Shown: positions 45,916 to 55,435 of the stretch, piece after piece
How positions within the stretch are numbered: the first letter of the stretch is position 1
Layout of the letters: the number at the start of each line of letters is the position of its first letter
Source: Malachius bipustulatus
Taxonomy: Eukaryota > Arthropoda > Insecta > Coleoptera > Melyridae
Assembly: GCA_910589415.1 (NCBI GenBank)
Contig: OU342630.1
Coordinates: 8,370,001 to 8,434,000, forward strand
Direction of reading: 5' to 3'
Length of the DNA stretch: 64,000 bases
Notes under the pieces: model-generated
The model's database searches: none
What the model was told of the DNA's origin: nothing
What the model saw: the letters and a program-made list of their open reading frames with translations, nothing else
Program-made: the position numbers and the translations under genes

Positions 45916-46754
45916 TTCTTTGCCCTTTCACCGAACGTAAAATGATACCAGCACAGGTTGCTCGTCCTGAGACTTCCAGGTGAAAATGATTGACTATTTG
46001 AAAATGGAATGTCCGGTTCGCGAGACCGAGACCTGTGCCGTACTTCAAACTTGTCAAATGCTCGTGTGAGAGCATCTACCTGGGCCTGCAGCCGTCCGAC
46101 AGCACTACTTTCAGTGTCGGTGACTTGCAAAGCTTGCACACTATGGTTCGTTGCACCATTTGATACGTCCAGCATCTTGTCTGCGATGTCTGCCATATCG
46201 GAAGCGGCGAGCCCATTGGTAACAGTGAGTACCTCTTGGATTCGAACTGGGAGTCTTTGCAACCAGAGTGCTTTGATAACATCTTCGCTGAACTTGCCAT
46301 TTGCTAGAGCCGTCATCTCTCGGAGTAGTTGGGACGGTTTCCTATCATCCAACTGTAGTTCGGTGAGCAGCTTCCTCAGTTGAATTTCTAGCGAATCAGA
46401 GAATCTTGCTATTAACTGCGACTTCAGGGACTCAAACTTATTGTTTGCTGGTGGTGAAATTATTATGTCTTCTACTTTCTGTAATACGGTTCCGTCCAGG
46501 GTCGCAATTACAGCAAAATATTTTGCATTGTCTGCACGTATTCGGTTTGTAAAAAACTGAGCCTCCACTTGTGCGAACCAAAGTGCTGGGTTCGTTTGCC
46601 AGAACGGAGGGAGCTTAATGCTTCGAATGTCGCTTACATCTGCTGGATTACTTTGCGTGGCGGGGGTGAGTGAAATTCCGGTGTTTTGCGTGCTGGGGTT
46701 GACTGGGGCAACGGGGTTTTGCGAGCCTGAGGTGGTTGGGTCTGGGTCTGACAT
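45855..46754 (-). CDS. Gypsy Gag protein
   Basis: An intact 299-residue frame. It starts with a Ser/Thr/Pro-rich leader. A capsid-like region follows, with the conserved pattern [20 protein letters not shown], then [25 protein letters not shown] and [14 protein letters not shown], seen in many insect Gypsy Gag proteins (DUF7041-type). Near the C-terminus is the nucleic-acid-binding knuckle [18 protein letters not shown] (CX2HX9CX3C). The 3' end overlaps the pol frame by 61 bp in another frame, so Pol is probably made by frameshifting. Confidence 0.88.
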   Translation of the reverse strand: MSDPDPTTSGSQNPVAPVNPSTQNTGISLTPATQSNPADVSDIRSIKLPPFWQTNPALWFAQVEAQFFTNRIRADNAKYFAVIATLDGTVLQKVEDIIISPPANNKFESLKSQLIARFSDSLEIQLRKLLTELQLDDRKPSQLLREMTALANGKFSEDVIKALWLQRLPVRIQEVLTVTNGLAASDMADIADKMLDVSNGATNHSVQALQVTDTESSAVGRLQAQVDALTRAFDKFEVRHRSRSREPDIPFSNSQSFSPGSLRTSNLCWYHFTFGERAKKCIKPCAFVAGAGNQLPRRQ

Positions 46755-46797
46755 GATGCACGCGGTATTTGAATTTCCTTTGTGTCGGGGTCACCAA

Positions 46798-47799
46798 TGT
46801 AATGAGGTCGCGTTGTATCTATTTTGACGCGATCAATTACTGCAGGGTAAATAATAATAACTAGTCCCTCGTTAAATAACAATTATTATTTTATTAAGAA
46901 AACGAAAACAATAAACAATTGCGGTAACTTGAAGTACTTGAACTTGCGACTTGCGACTGGTAGCGTAGTGAGTCAGTAGGTTTGTTCCAAGTTCCAACAT
47001 ACGCGAAAACCGTACATTGTACCGTCCAGATCATGCGCAGAAAGAGAAAAGCGTTCCAACGAACTCGTGACGATTTACTGGACGATCCCTGTTGGCGTTC
47101 CAACAGAGTTAGGGACCATTCGCGGATCGATTTTCGTACGGTCATATCGATACTCGCTTCAAGCTTCGTACGCTCTGGACTGACTTGCGCATTAGTCCGT
47201 TTGTTAGATTTTGGGATTTGTTTTAGGTTAGTCTTAGTTCTCTGTTTCTGTTTTTGCTTGCATGTTTGGTTAGTAGTTTGTGGACATTTCACAAATAGAA
47301 AATAAATAATTTTCTAGTATAAAATTATTAAAAATTAAATAAATAATTATGAATGACGATGGAGACAGTGATTTTACATCAAATGGCGAATCGTCTGATG
47401 ATGATTTGGAACTTCTTCTAAACGAATGTTTTTAGTTTGGTGTTTGGTAGAAAGCAACAAAAATGAAAAACCATAAATAACAAACGCAAATGAAAAAGTA
47501 AGGTTAGTTTCAAGATGATCTCTCAGATGCGTTCACAAAAACCGTTCCAACGCGTGCCTACCTTGGCACGGTTACGAAACCGTGCAATATTACCGCCTGC
47601 GCACAAAATCGATCCAATCGGTTCTGTGACGGTTCCGGGACCGTACAAAAATAGCGTGTTGGAACAAACCTAGTGCCGTGAGTCGTCTCGTGTTGAGAAA
47701 ACCCATTGTTAAGTTCACCCCACTCGATAATCGATATTCGATTGACAGCATTATGTCACGTCAGATTCGATGTTAATCTGACTTTGACATGACGCCACA
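46798..47799 (-). repeat. 5' LTR of the Gypsy element, interrupted
   Basis: Same sequence as 42642-42939, plus a 7-bp tandem repeat of TTGCGAC (near 46943-46956) and a 694-bp transposon with its 3-bp duplication (46975-47674). Subtracting these gives 298 bp, equal to the other LTR. Confidence 0.93.
46978..47671. mobile_element. 694-bp DNA transposon inside the LTR (Harbinger-like?)
   Basis: AGGTTTGTTCCAA at the left and TTGGAACAAACCT at the right are inverted, flanked by the 3-bp duplication AGT (46975-46977 and 47672-47674). The intact LTR at 42642 gives the exact empty site. A 28-codon acidic frame (47349-47435; SDDDLELLLNECF end) may be a transposase N-terminal remnant. The 3-bp duplication fits PIF/Harbinger, but AGT is not the usual TWA target. 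Confidence 0.85.
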
Positions 47800-47803
47800 A
47801 GGG

Positions 47804-48498
47804 TATCTTTACCTATCCAATAAATGGGACGGAAAGTCAGCCGTCTTGGTGGTCCAAATTTGACATTGACAGTTGACTTAACCCAAACCATGCCATAAAG
47901 CTCTGCCGGTGATTGGCTGTTATGTGACGAACGGTAGGCGTACAGGCGGAAGTGATATTCTTTCAGTTGTGTTCTGTGTCTCTGTCTGGCATCAAATACT
48001 CTAGATAATAATACGTACAGCTTCCACTGAAAATTGTCACCGGAAGTTACTATCGCCCAAGCGGCTGGTTGTCTAACTAGCGTTGATTTAAAATGTCAAT
48101 TTAATTGAACGAAACGTCAATCAGTCGTTTTTGTCATCTACAAAATAAATCACAATTTAATTATGCAGTTTTATTTTAGGTGAGGTATGTTCTAATGCCT
48201 AAATCTGAATTTATGTAATCAGATGTAGAAATAATGCATTATTGACGCGTGTTCATTACTAAATACTTACAGAAAGTGATAATTATTATTACCGGAAACC
48301 AACAAATCTAGATAATATTATTATGTCAGTGAACTTTGAATTATAATTATATCATATCCGTGATTTCTAAAACCAATTTCCGGTTCTGCGTGTATATTAG
48401 TTAGCGATCGAGGCAACAGATGGCGCTCCTTTTAATACTTCACTTTTATTACATGTAAATATCGGAGAGCTGCACGTAATATTATCATCATCATCTAA
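47804..48498. other. Unassigned sequence between elements
   Basis: No recognised gene or complete repeat. It contains short CpG-bearing stretches (near 47880-47960) of unknown role. Confidence 0.4.
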
Positions 48499-48996
48499 TA
48501 GACGCCGTCAGTGTGACGTCAGAGGGCGGGGCTAAGCGGTTCTGGTTCCATACAAACAAACGCTTCACGTGGTCATTGTTGTCAGTTGTCGTGTTTTTCG
48601 GCGACGATGACACTGTTACGCGGCTAGGTTGCGATGTTAGTTGCATGTAGCATGTCACACACATTACTGTTAACTGTCATAAAGTTGGTCTTACTTAAAA
48701 CACACTAAAAACGATCCCGCACGAGCTGCGTTTTGTATTAGCATATTGAAAGGAAAGATGTAAAATATTTAAAAAAATAAAAACATGCATCTGTAGAAAA
48801 AATATAATAAATAAAAACTTTACTCTTATTACACGAAAAAATCACAGAAAAATGTAATCATAATTTTCTAAAATAAAAATAAAAATTTATAGTTCAATCA
48901 AAGAATGGGATTAAACATAATGTTAAGAATATAAATAATAATAATAGACAATCAAGGGGTGGTCGATCCCGCCAGACTCGAATCAACGTGTTAAAG

Positions 48997-49248
48997 TCAA
49001 AACAGAAACGAATGTTTTGTTATGTTATCTTCTGGCAGTTCTTGCAATTTTAATCGCAACCGCCGCTCGGTCTCGGCCTCATCAATGAGAGATGAGGTGA
49101 GAGAGTGAGAGGATAGAGGTGATGAAGATGCGACTGAATTTGAACTTCTTATGAGATGACTTTCTGCCGTCTGCGCCAAGCGCGACTGCGACCGATAGCG
49201 TTCGAACAAGTGATTTTGAGTTTTGACGCACAATTTTTGTGCACACAA
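48997..49248 (-). CDS. Hypothetical open frame in the 48.5-51.5 kb element
   Basis: 83 codons from ATG to stop, Ser-rich in the middle, with a charged end IDEAETERRLRLKLQELPED that looks helical. No family recognised. The region is more GC-rich than its surroundings and other frames are also open here, so it may be chance. If real, it would be a protein of the host element. Confidence 0.25.
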   Translation of the reverse strand: MCAQKLCVKTQNHLFERYRSQSRLAQTAESHLIRSSNSVASSSPLSSHSLTSSLIDEAETERRLRLKLQELPEDNITKHSFLF

Positions 49249-49471
49249 GAAACCAGTTTCGTTTCACACAGAACAGACTGCTCCCTTGTCGCAGCGTGGT
49301 ACACATCAGTGTCACAGGTTGCGACTGCTCCGATCAAATCACAGTGACAATAAAGTAGCAGTCTGCTCTTTTCAGACACACCTCTACGTCTGTCGGTATT
49401 TATTTATTGATTGAGTATTGAGTGGTTTGATTTGGGTGTTCCCGTAAAATTCCAAGTTTATCCACAGTTTG

Positions 49472-49606
49472 TTTTACGAAGAAGCCAAAGAATTATCCAA
49501 AGGTGAAAATGCTGTAGAATCTAGCCATGTTGAGAGAATGGAGTTCGAGGCGGAACTTAAAATAATTCGTGGAACAGTACCCGCCAGCATGAAAAACAAA
49601 ACCTAA
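49472..49606 (+). pseudogene. Transposon protein remnant (SWIM-family-like upstream segment)
   Basis: After an acceptor-like ATCCACAG (49467) the frame reads FYEEAKELSKGENAVESSHV, then ERMEFEAELKIIRGTVPASM KNKT and a stop. The IIRGTVPASMKNK pattern resembles the segment just before the SWIM finger in arthropod YqaJ/SWIM transposon proteins. No finger follows because the element is interrupted soon after. Tentative. Confidence 0.35.
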
Positions 49607-49734
49607 TAGCGTTGAAGTAAGAATATCCAATAGCCAATTCAACAGGAAGTGGCAATGGGTTAATTGTTTTTTTAATTTACAGATTGAATTGAAGGATGAT
49701 TATCACATTGGGAAAAGTATAGTTGTTATCCTAA

Positions 49735-51320
49735 GGGTCGTATGCTAGAAAATGTCATTTGGCGTTGTTAACGTAACACCGATGTTAATCTGACGTTGTT
49801 GTTAAAATCAATTCGGTATGCTAGAACGAAATATTCATGATTTGACACTGTTGTTAGGTAACATCATCGTGTTAAAAATGTAACATGAACAATAGCGGCA
49901 ACGTTGTAAATTCGCTGATCACACTGATTACAGGCTAAGAACAATTCACGAGCTAGATCGAAGCCGAACCGAAGTTCAATTTCGGAATTAATCGGCGATC
50001 CGAGATGGTCGAGGTCGACTTTGGTTTCGCGCTGTTAGAAGATGTTGGCTAGTGCCTACTGAACGCATGCGCATGATCTATACTGTTGTGTTGTGTTGTA
50101 ACAAACATAAACGTTTCAAAGTAGTAAACCTCAAGCAAGAAAAACAATTTAATTAAATAACATTTCCACCAACCTAGTTTGGTCTGCTCATTGTTAAATG
50201 TTTTTTTTATTTATTTAATTTTATTCTGAATCTAAATGAAAAATACACATCAAGCAGGAAAAATAATAAATATTTCCCTATTTACTCCGCCCATGGTAAA
50301 GTATGTTCACACATTACGTTATTTTTTTCAATCTAAATGCGTCCCTGCTGGGTTTCTACAGTTACTAGGTACTTTCTGGAAGAAAGATTTTGTAAATTCA
50401 AGATCTGATGCCCACCATTGTAGGTATTCAATTTTTAATTAAGATTTTGTATAACAGAAGGGGTTATAAAATACTTCAAACTGAAATTATAGTATAAAAA
50501 TACTAGGTATAGTCCAATAAAGTCTAAAAAGTCATACGTATCGATTAAGAATACACATCCTTTTGATAGTTCGATTTATTTTGTTTCATTTACGTGGTTC
50601 TCATAGAAACCGTCAAGTTTGTCTAAACACTCCATCCCGCATAAATAAATATACCTCAACATTGGTTTTGAATGAGAATTAAATGAACAGCACAAAGGAT
50701 AGAGTGTCATTACGTGAATAAATTTTATGTAGTTGTCAGTGGCTCTCAAACTGACGTAAGCGCTTCAATTCATTGTTTGAATGATTTCTTCAATAATTTA
50801 CGCTCGTCACAACTTGATATTTAACTGTTTGACATTTTCTGATGAAATTAAAAATATTAATTCGGACGGTTAGTGTGACGTCACATCTGACTTTTTAAAG
50901 TTAATCCTACCATAGGTACCTATTTGGTTAATTTTCAATTTATGGAACAAGATTGTTGATAGTTAGTTGTGATGACACTGTAAAATAAACATAGAAAAAA
51001 CACTTCACTCTGGAATAATACGGGATTTATTAAAAATATTCCTAAAATTTGACAGCTAATAATAATTAATCGATCCATACGCTGTGATTATTGTAACATG
51101 GCCATTTAACATTGACATTCAACTGTTCCTACTCGATTTTCGTTTCTAGCATACCAAATTGGGTGATTTCAGCTTTAACGCCGTTGTCAACATGAAATTT
51201 GACATGGCGATGTTAAAAGCATTTAACATGGTCACGTGACCATGTCAAAGTGATTTTTAACAACAGTGCCGTTGTTAACAGCGCTGTCAAATGCGAAATT
51301 TAGTTTCTAGCATACCACCC
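49735..51320. mobile_element. PIF/Harbinger-like non-autonomous element
   Basis: GGGTCGTATGCTAGAAA and TTTCTAGCATACCACCC are inverted ends flanked by TAA (49732-49734 and 51321-51323). The 3-bp TAA target and GGG start fit PIF/Harbinger. The arms carry many short GTTAAC/AACATGG motifs. It holds a younger family B MITE (50509-50925). No transposase frame. Confidence 0.8.
50509..50925. mobile_element. MITE family B, copy 2 (nested)
   Basis: Nearly identical along its length to 17248-17655 (for example GTATCGATTAAGAATACACA and CGGACGGTTAGTGTGACGTC). Same orientation. Confidence 0.85.
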
Positions 51321-51614
51321 TAAGGGTATAAAATGCCATCACATTTGCAGCACTTTTGAAGTTCTACTAATGAGACACCTCATTAGAGCTTTGATGTTTG
51401 ACGAGACAACTTCCATCAGAACTGGCAAACCTGTAAACGTCAAACCTGTAAACAACGTTTGTTTGTATGGAACCCTGGCCGTTGACCCCGCCCACTGACG
51501 TCATCACTGTCGGCGTCTATGTATTTGCTGACATCGTCCGTCATATTGGTGGTCCATTCCGGTGGTCACCAAGGATATCGCATATACTCTTTCCTGGAGC
51601 TTTTTTCTTCTTTG

Positions 51615-53160
51615 CACGATACACATATACACGGTATACCAATAAATAGACTATGCTATGACTGCGCAGGCTGCGTTCCGGTCTTCTGACGTCACGCGGT
51701 TGGAAGACTACACATCACATGAGATTGCTCATATCTTTTTTATTGTCAGAAATAAATAAATAATTCTTGGTATGCTTGCATAAGCAGGCAACACCTATCC
51801 ATTTAACGTTTTAAAAATTTTCACGGGCAACTAAATCTCAGAGTTTTCATAGTTAACTTTTGTTTTTCTTAGCCGCCATATTGTTTTTTATGTCGTTTGG
51901 TACAAAGAAATCACGGAAACCAAAAATCAATAAAATTTTAAAAAATTTGAAAAAATTTCATTCTACTTTTTTCGAAAAAAAAATTAAAGATTTTTCTATA
52001 TGTCTATGTAGATCTAGCACACAGAAAAACACAAGCGAGAGGGATGGAAGCAATATATGATTTGACATTTATTTTATGAACAACCTCGCCGCGATTAATG
52101 CTTTATTGTGTCAAAATCCAACCACATGACGTCATTGCGCAGTAGTGACCAAAATAGTAAAGGCAATCGGCATACCGTGTATACAGGCTGGTTAACAATT
52201 CGACGCTCACCATTGGGATCTCGGAAACGGTAAAAGATACAGGGTCGGTTAAATTAGAGAAAAGTTGCACAATTTTTTTATGCTTATTAAGAATCTGAAA
52301 GAAAATTTATGGAAACTTCAGGCGTTGCTAAAATATCATTAAAAAACTTAAAATATGTTTTTTATTATTGAAAAGAAATTAAAATATTTTTGTAGGTTTA
52401 CATAAGTCATCAAAAGGTATCATCTTTCAAATCCAAAATTTTCAAGGACTACTAGATCGCAGAGTTTTCATAGTCAACTTTTGTTTTTCTTATGGCTGCC
52501 ATTGTTTTTTCGTGTCATTCGCTATTAAAAAAATCAAGGAAACAATCTATCAAATTTAAAAAAATTTCTTAAAAATTTTATTCTTTATTCGAAAAAAAAG
52601 AAAATGATTTCACTGAATAACGTCAATATGACGTCGCGACTTAACATCGCTTGCCTTATAGGTTTGTTATGACATTCGGTTAAACAAGGGTTAATTGTTA
52701 TTTTTTTCGAAATAAGAAGAACAAAAATTTTCAATTTTTATTTTATTTGATAGATTATTTGTTTCCTTGATTCTTTTAATAGCGAATGACACGAAAAAAC
52801 AATATGGCGGCCATAAGAAAAACAAAAGTTGACTATAATGAAAACTCTGTGATCTAGTAGTCCTTGAAAATTTTGCAAATGACAGATTATAGGATGACTT
52901 AATATGTCAACCTGCTACCAACAAAAATTTAATTTTTTTTCAATAATAAAAAAGATATGATTGAAATAAGAAATCTCCATTTTTAAGTTTTTTCAGGATA
53001 TATCAGCAACGCCTGAAGTTTCCATAAATTTTCTTTTAGATTCTTAATAAACATAAAATTATGCAACTTTTCTCTAACTTAACCAACCCTGTATCTTTTA
53101 CCGTTTCCGAGATCACAATGGTGAGCATCGAATTGTTAAGCATCCTGTATGTGTATAGTG
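51615..53160. mobile_element. Family G element, copy 2, with an insertion in its right TIR
   Basis: CACGATACACATATACACGG at the left. The right arm ATCGGCATACCGTGTA is split by the insertion at 52184-53147 and resumes as TGTGTATAGTG. Interior blocks ATGAGATTGCTCATATC and CTGCGCAG.. match copy 1 (32701-34113). Confidence 0.8.
52184..53147. mobile_element. MITE family H, intact copy (nested)
   Basis: CAGGCTGGTTAACAATTCGA and CGAATTGTTAAGCATCCTG are inverted, flanked by TA (52182-52183 and 53148-53149). The arms pair for hundreds of bases (CTCGGAAACGGTAAAAGATA and complement). It sits exactly within the right TIR of family G copy 2. Confidence 0.9.
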
Positions 53161-54154
53161 TAGTGGTTTAAGGTAAGGTTCTTTGCATCCGCATGCGCAT
53201 TATATGGTAACAACGGCATGTGAGTGATGTGGATGTGTCGTGTGTATTCTTAAGTCATCTTTGTTGGCAGATATCTACAGTTAGGCAAAAGTTATCAAGC
53301 TGCGGTTTTCAATGATCCCTTAAGAATTTAATTCGCTCTTTCACTATATGTGAAAATAAATATACCATTCCATTTGTTTTTTTTTAAGAAAAATCACACT
53401 ATTTCCTTACACGTCAGACAAGATTGCTAGCAAAATATAAAATTCGTGAGCTGCAATCGACAGAAGAAGGAAAACTCTTTGTAACGAGAATAACGTTGTT
53501 AAATTCCGTTGAGATTAACCGGAATAATCGACATTTGAATAAACAAAGTTTTGACGTTCCCCCACCACTTTATTTATGGAGTTATTAAAAAAAACTGCAA
53601 AATAAAAAAATGAAGTTATTTAATCATAATCATTGTACCCACGATATGTTAAAATACAATAACATTTTGAAAAATGATGAGAAATCAAATTTTTTATTTA
53701 GTCATGGCTCTTACGCCTCCTAGCGGTCATTTTAGTAGCTCAAAACCATTTTCCAACTAATTTTTAGGTCCACTTTCCAAAGAAAAAAAAATTGCCCGAG
53801 GATGTACGACGCTTATTTATTAGTTTCTGAGATATTCTCGCTGACCATATTAATGGCTCACCGTGTACTGATGATGGTGGTTATAGCGCAAGGTGCAAAT
53901 TGGAAGAAAATGTTTTTCCCTCATTGGAGGAATTGTCTAAATAGATGCCCCCTAATAATTTTCTTCCATTATGGTAGATACTTTTTGATATCCCTCGGGT
54001 AAATCGGGGCAAAAGTCCGAGCCGCTCATCGCAACGCGCTAGACCCCCTACTTGACAAGACGGATTTTGAGAAGGAGACTCGAACTATATAAAAACCTGC
54101 TTTTGTTCCATTTGGGAGATACAAGGCATTTTTTGTCACCATCTCCCACAACTG
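53161..54154. other. Unassigned region upstream of ZER1
   Basis: No gene recognised. TAATGGCTCACCGTGTA near 53850-53866 looks like a lone element terminus. A ZER1 promoter or non-coding first exon could lie here or in 54997-55435, but nothing in the sequence fixes it. Confidence 0.35.
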
Positions 54155-54996
54155 TAGAGTCCCAGATCATTCGAAGCGGTCTCTGTAGGCCAAACGATGG
54201 ATTTAAAAAAAATTGTGAGTTCAAGTACAGGATCACAATCGCCATAATTTAAAATTATTTTGGAGTATACAGAGTGTCCCATATGACAATGGCATATCAA
54301 AGTTATGTTTTTTTTTTTATGGAATGCTCCTATACTAAGTATATGTTATTGCATTTTTAGATTGCCTGAGAAGAAACAGTAAGATTGGTTTTTACAGTTG
54401 GTGTTTAAATTGAGAAGTTTTTGAGTTATAAACAAGTGAAAATCGTCATTTTTGAAGTTCAAGGCCCTGTACAACGAAAACAGCTCAAGATAGAGAAAAC
54501 GGCTTACATGTCCCTATTTTAACTTTTTATGTACTTTAATATATCCTTAGTAGAGAAACATTTGTACTTTCTTTGTTTTGTTTTCTTGGCGACGCGTGGA
54601 GAAATCTCAGATTTTTTCAAATTTTTTATCATCCTGTATAAACATTTTATCTACATCATAGGATAATACATGAAAAAGTAAAATAGGGAATGTAAGCCGT
54701 TTTTCTCTATCTTAAGCCGTTTTTGTTGTACAGGGCCTTGAACTTCAAAAATGACGATTTTCACTTGTTTATAACTCACAAACTTCCGAATTTAAACACC
54801 AACTGTAAGAACCATTCTTATTTTTTTCTTCTCAGATAATCTAAAAATGCGCAATAATAACGTAGGAGCATTCCATTAAAAAAAATATCTTTGATATGCC
54901 ACTCTCATATGGGACACTCTGTATCGTCCAAAATAATTTTAAATAATGGCTATTGTGATCCTATACTTGAATTTGCAAGAAAATTGGGACACCCTG
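54155..54996. mobile_element. MITE family F, copy 2
   Basis: Arms from AGAGTCCCAGATCATTCGAA to GGGACACCCTG. Shares TATGGGACACTCTGTAT and GGTTTTTACAGTTGGTGTTT blocks with 32971-33838. Palindromic about 54590. Confidence 0.8.
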
Positions 54997-55435
54997 GTAT
55001 TGGTATACTTCTATAATAAAACTAACCATCTGGGCACCATGGCAAGAAGAAAATAGCTGGCTAAATGAAAAGATGTGCGAAGAAGCAAAGGCCATTATAG
55101 CATCGAAGAAGAAGTGAGTGAAGTGATACATGTCCATGTCATAAATTTCCTAATAATAACAAAAATAGAATAGTATCAGCAGCACAGCAAAAAATAATAT
55201 AATAGTAATAGTTGAGTAGTAGAAAAACATCTGGAAATTGGATAAACAGTAAACATGAATTTTCGATTTTAAATGGATTTTAAAATTACGTAAAGTTTAT
55301 AGTTGCAAGCAACAGTGATGATTAAAATATGAAAGGCTAATCTTTCGCAATATTCTAAAGTAAGTACTTGCGACTGAATAATAATTATTTGATTCTGAAA
55401 TGTGATGATGGTTGTTCTGCTTTATTTATTTTTAG
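54997..55435. other. Sequence immediately upstream of ZER1 exon
   Basis: Ends in an acceptor-like polypyrimidine tract TTTATTTATTTTTAG directly before an ATG (55436). No other coding sequence seen. Confidence 0.45.

Larger units (their letters stand above)
42642..47799 (-). mobile_element. Gypsy (Metaviridae-type) LTR retrotransposon, CsRn1-like, young
   Basis: Two LTRs enclose gag and pol on the minus strand. A 4-bp duplication AGGG flanks it (42638-42641 and 47800-47803). Next to the 5' LTR the minus strand reads TTGGTGACCCCGACAC, a primer-binding site of the TGGTGACCCC type. A polypurine run (AGGGGGGGGAGTAG) precedes the 3' LTR. The Gag CX2HX9CX3C motif is the CHCC signature described for the CsRn1 clade. 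The LTRs look identical apart from one inserted transposon and a 7-bp repeat, so insertion was recent. Pol is internally deleted. Confidence 0.93.
48501..51517 (+). mobile_element. 3.0-kb TIR element with a coding remnant and nested elements
   Basis: GACGCCGTCAGTGTGACGTC...GGTTCCATACAAACAAACG at the left pairs with CGTTTGTTTGTATGGAACC...GACGTCATCACTGTCGGCGTC at the right (TIR about 65 bp), flanked by TA (48499-48500 and 51518-51519). It contains a coding scrap at 49472-49606, a minus-strand open frame at 49248-48997, and a Harbinger-like element (49735-51320). Confidence 0.75.

Noticed and set aside
47349..47435. 28-codon acidic frame called as a gene
   Set aside because: Too short and isolated within a non-autonomous transposon. 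Noted only as a possible transposase remnant.
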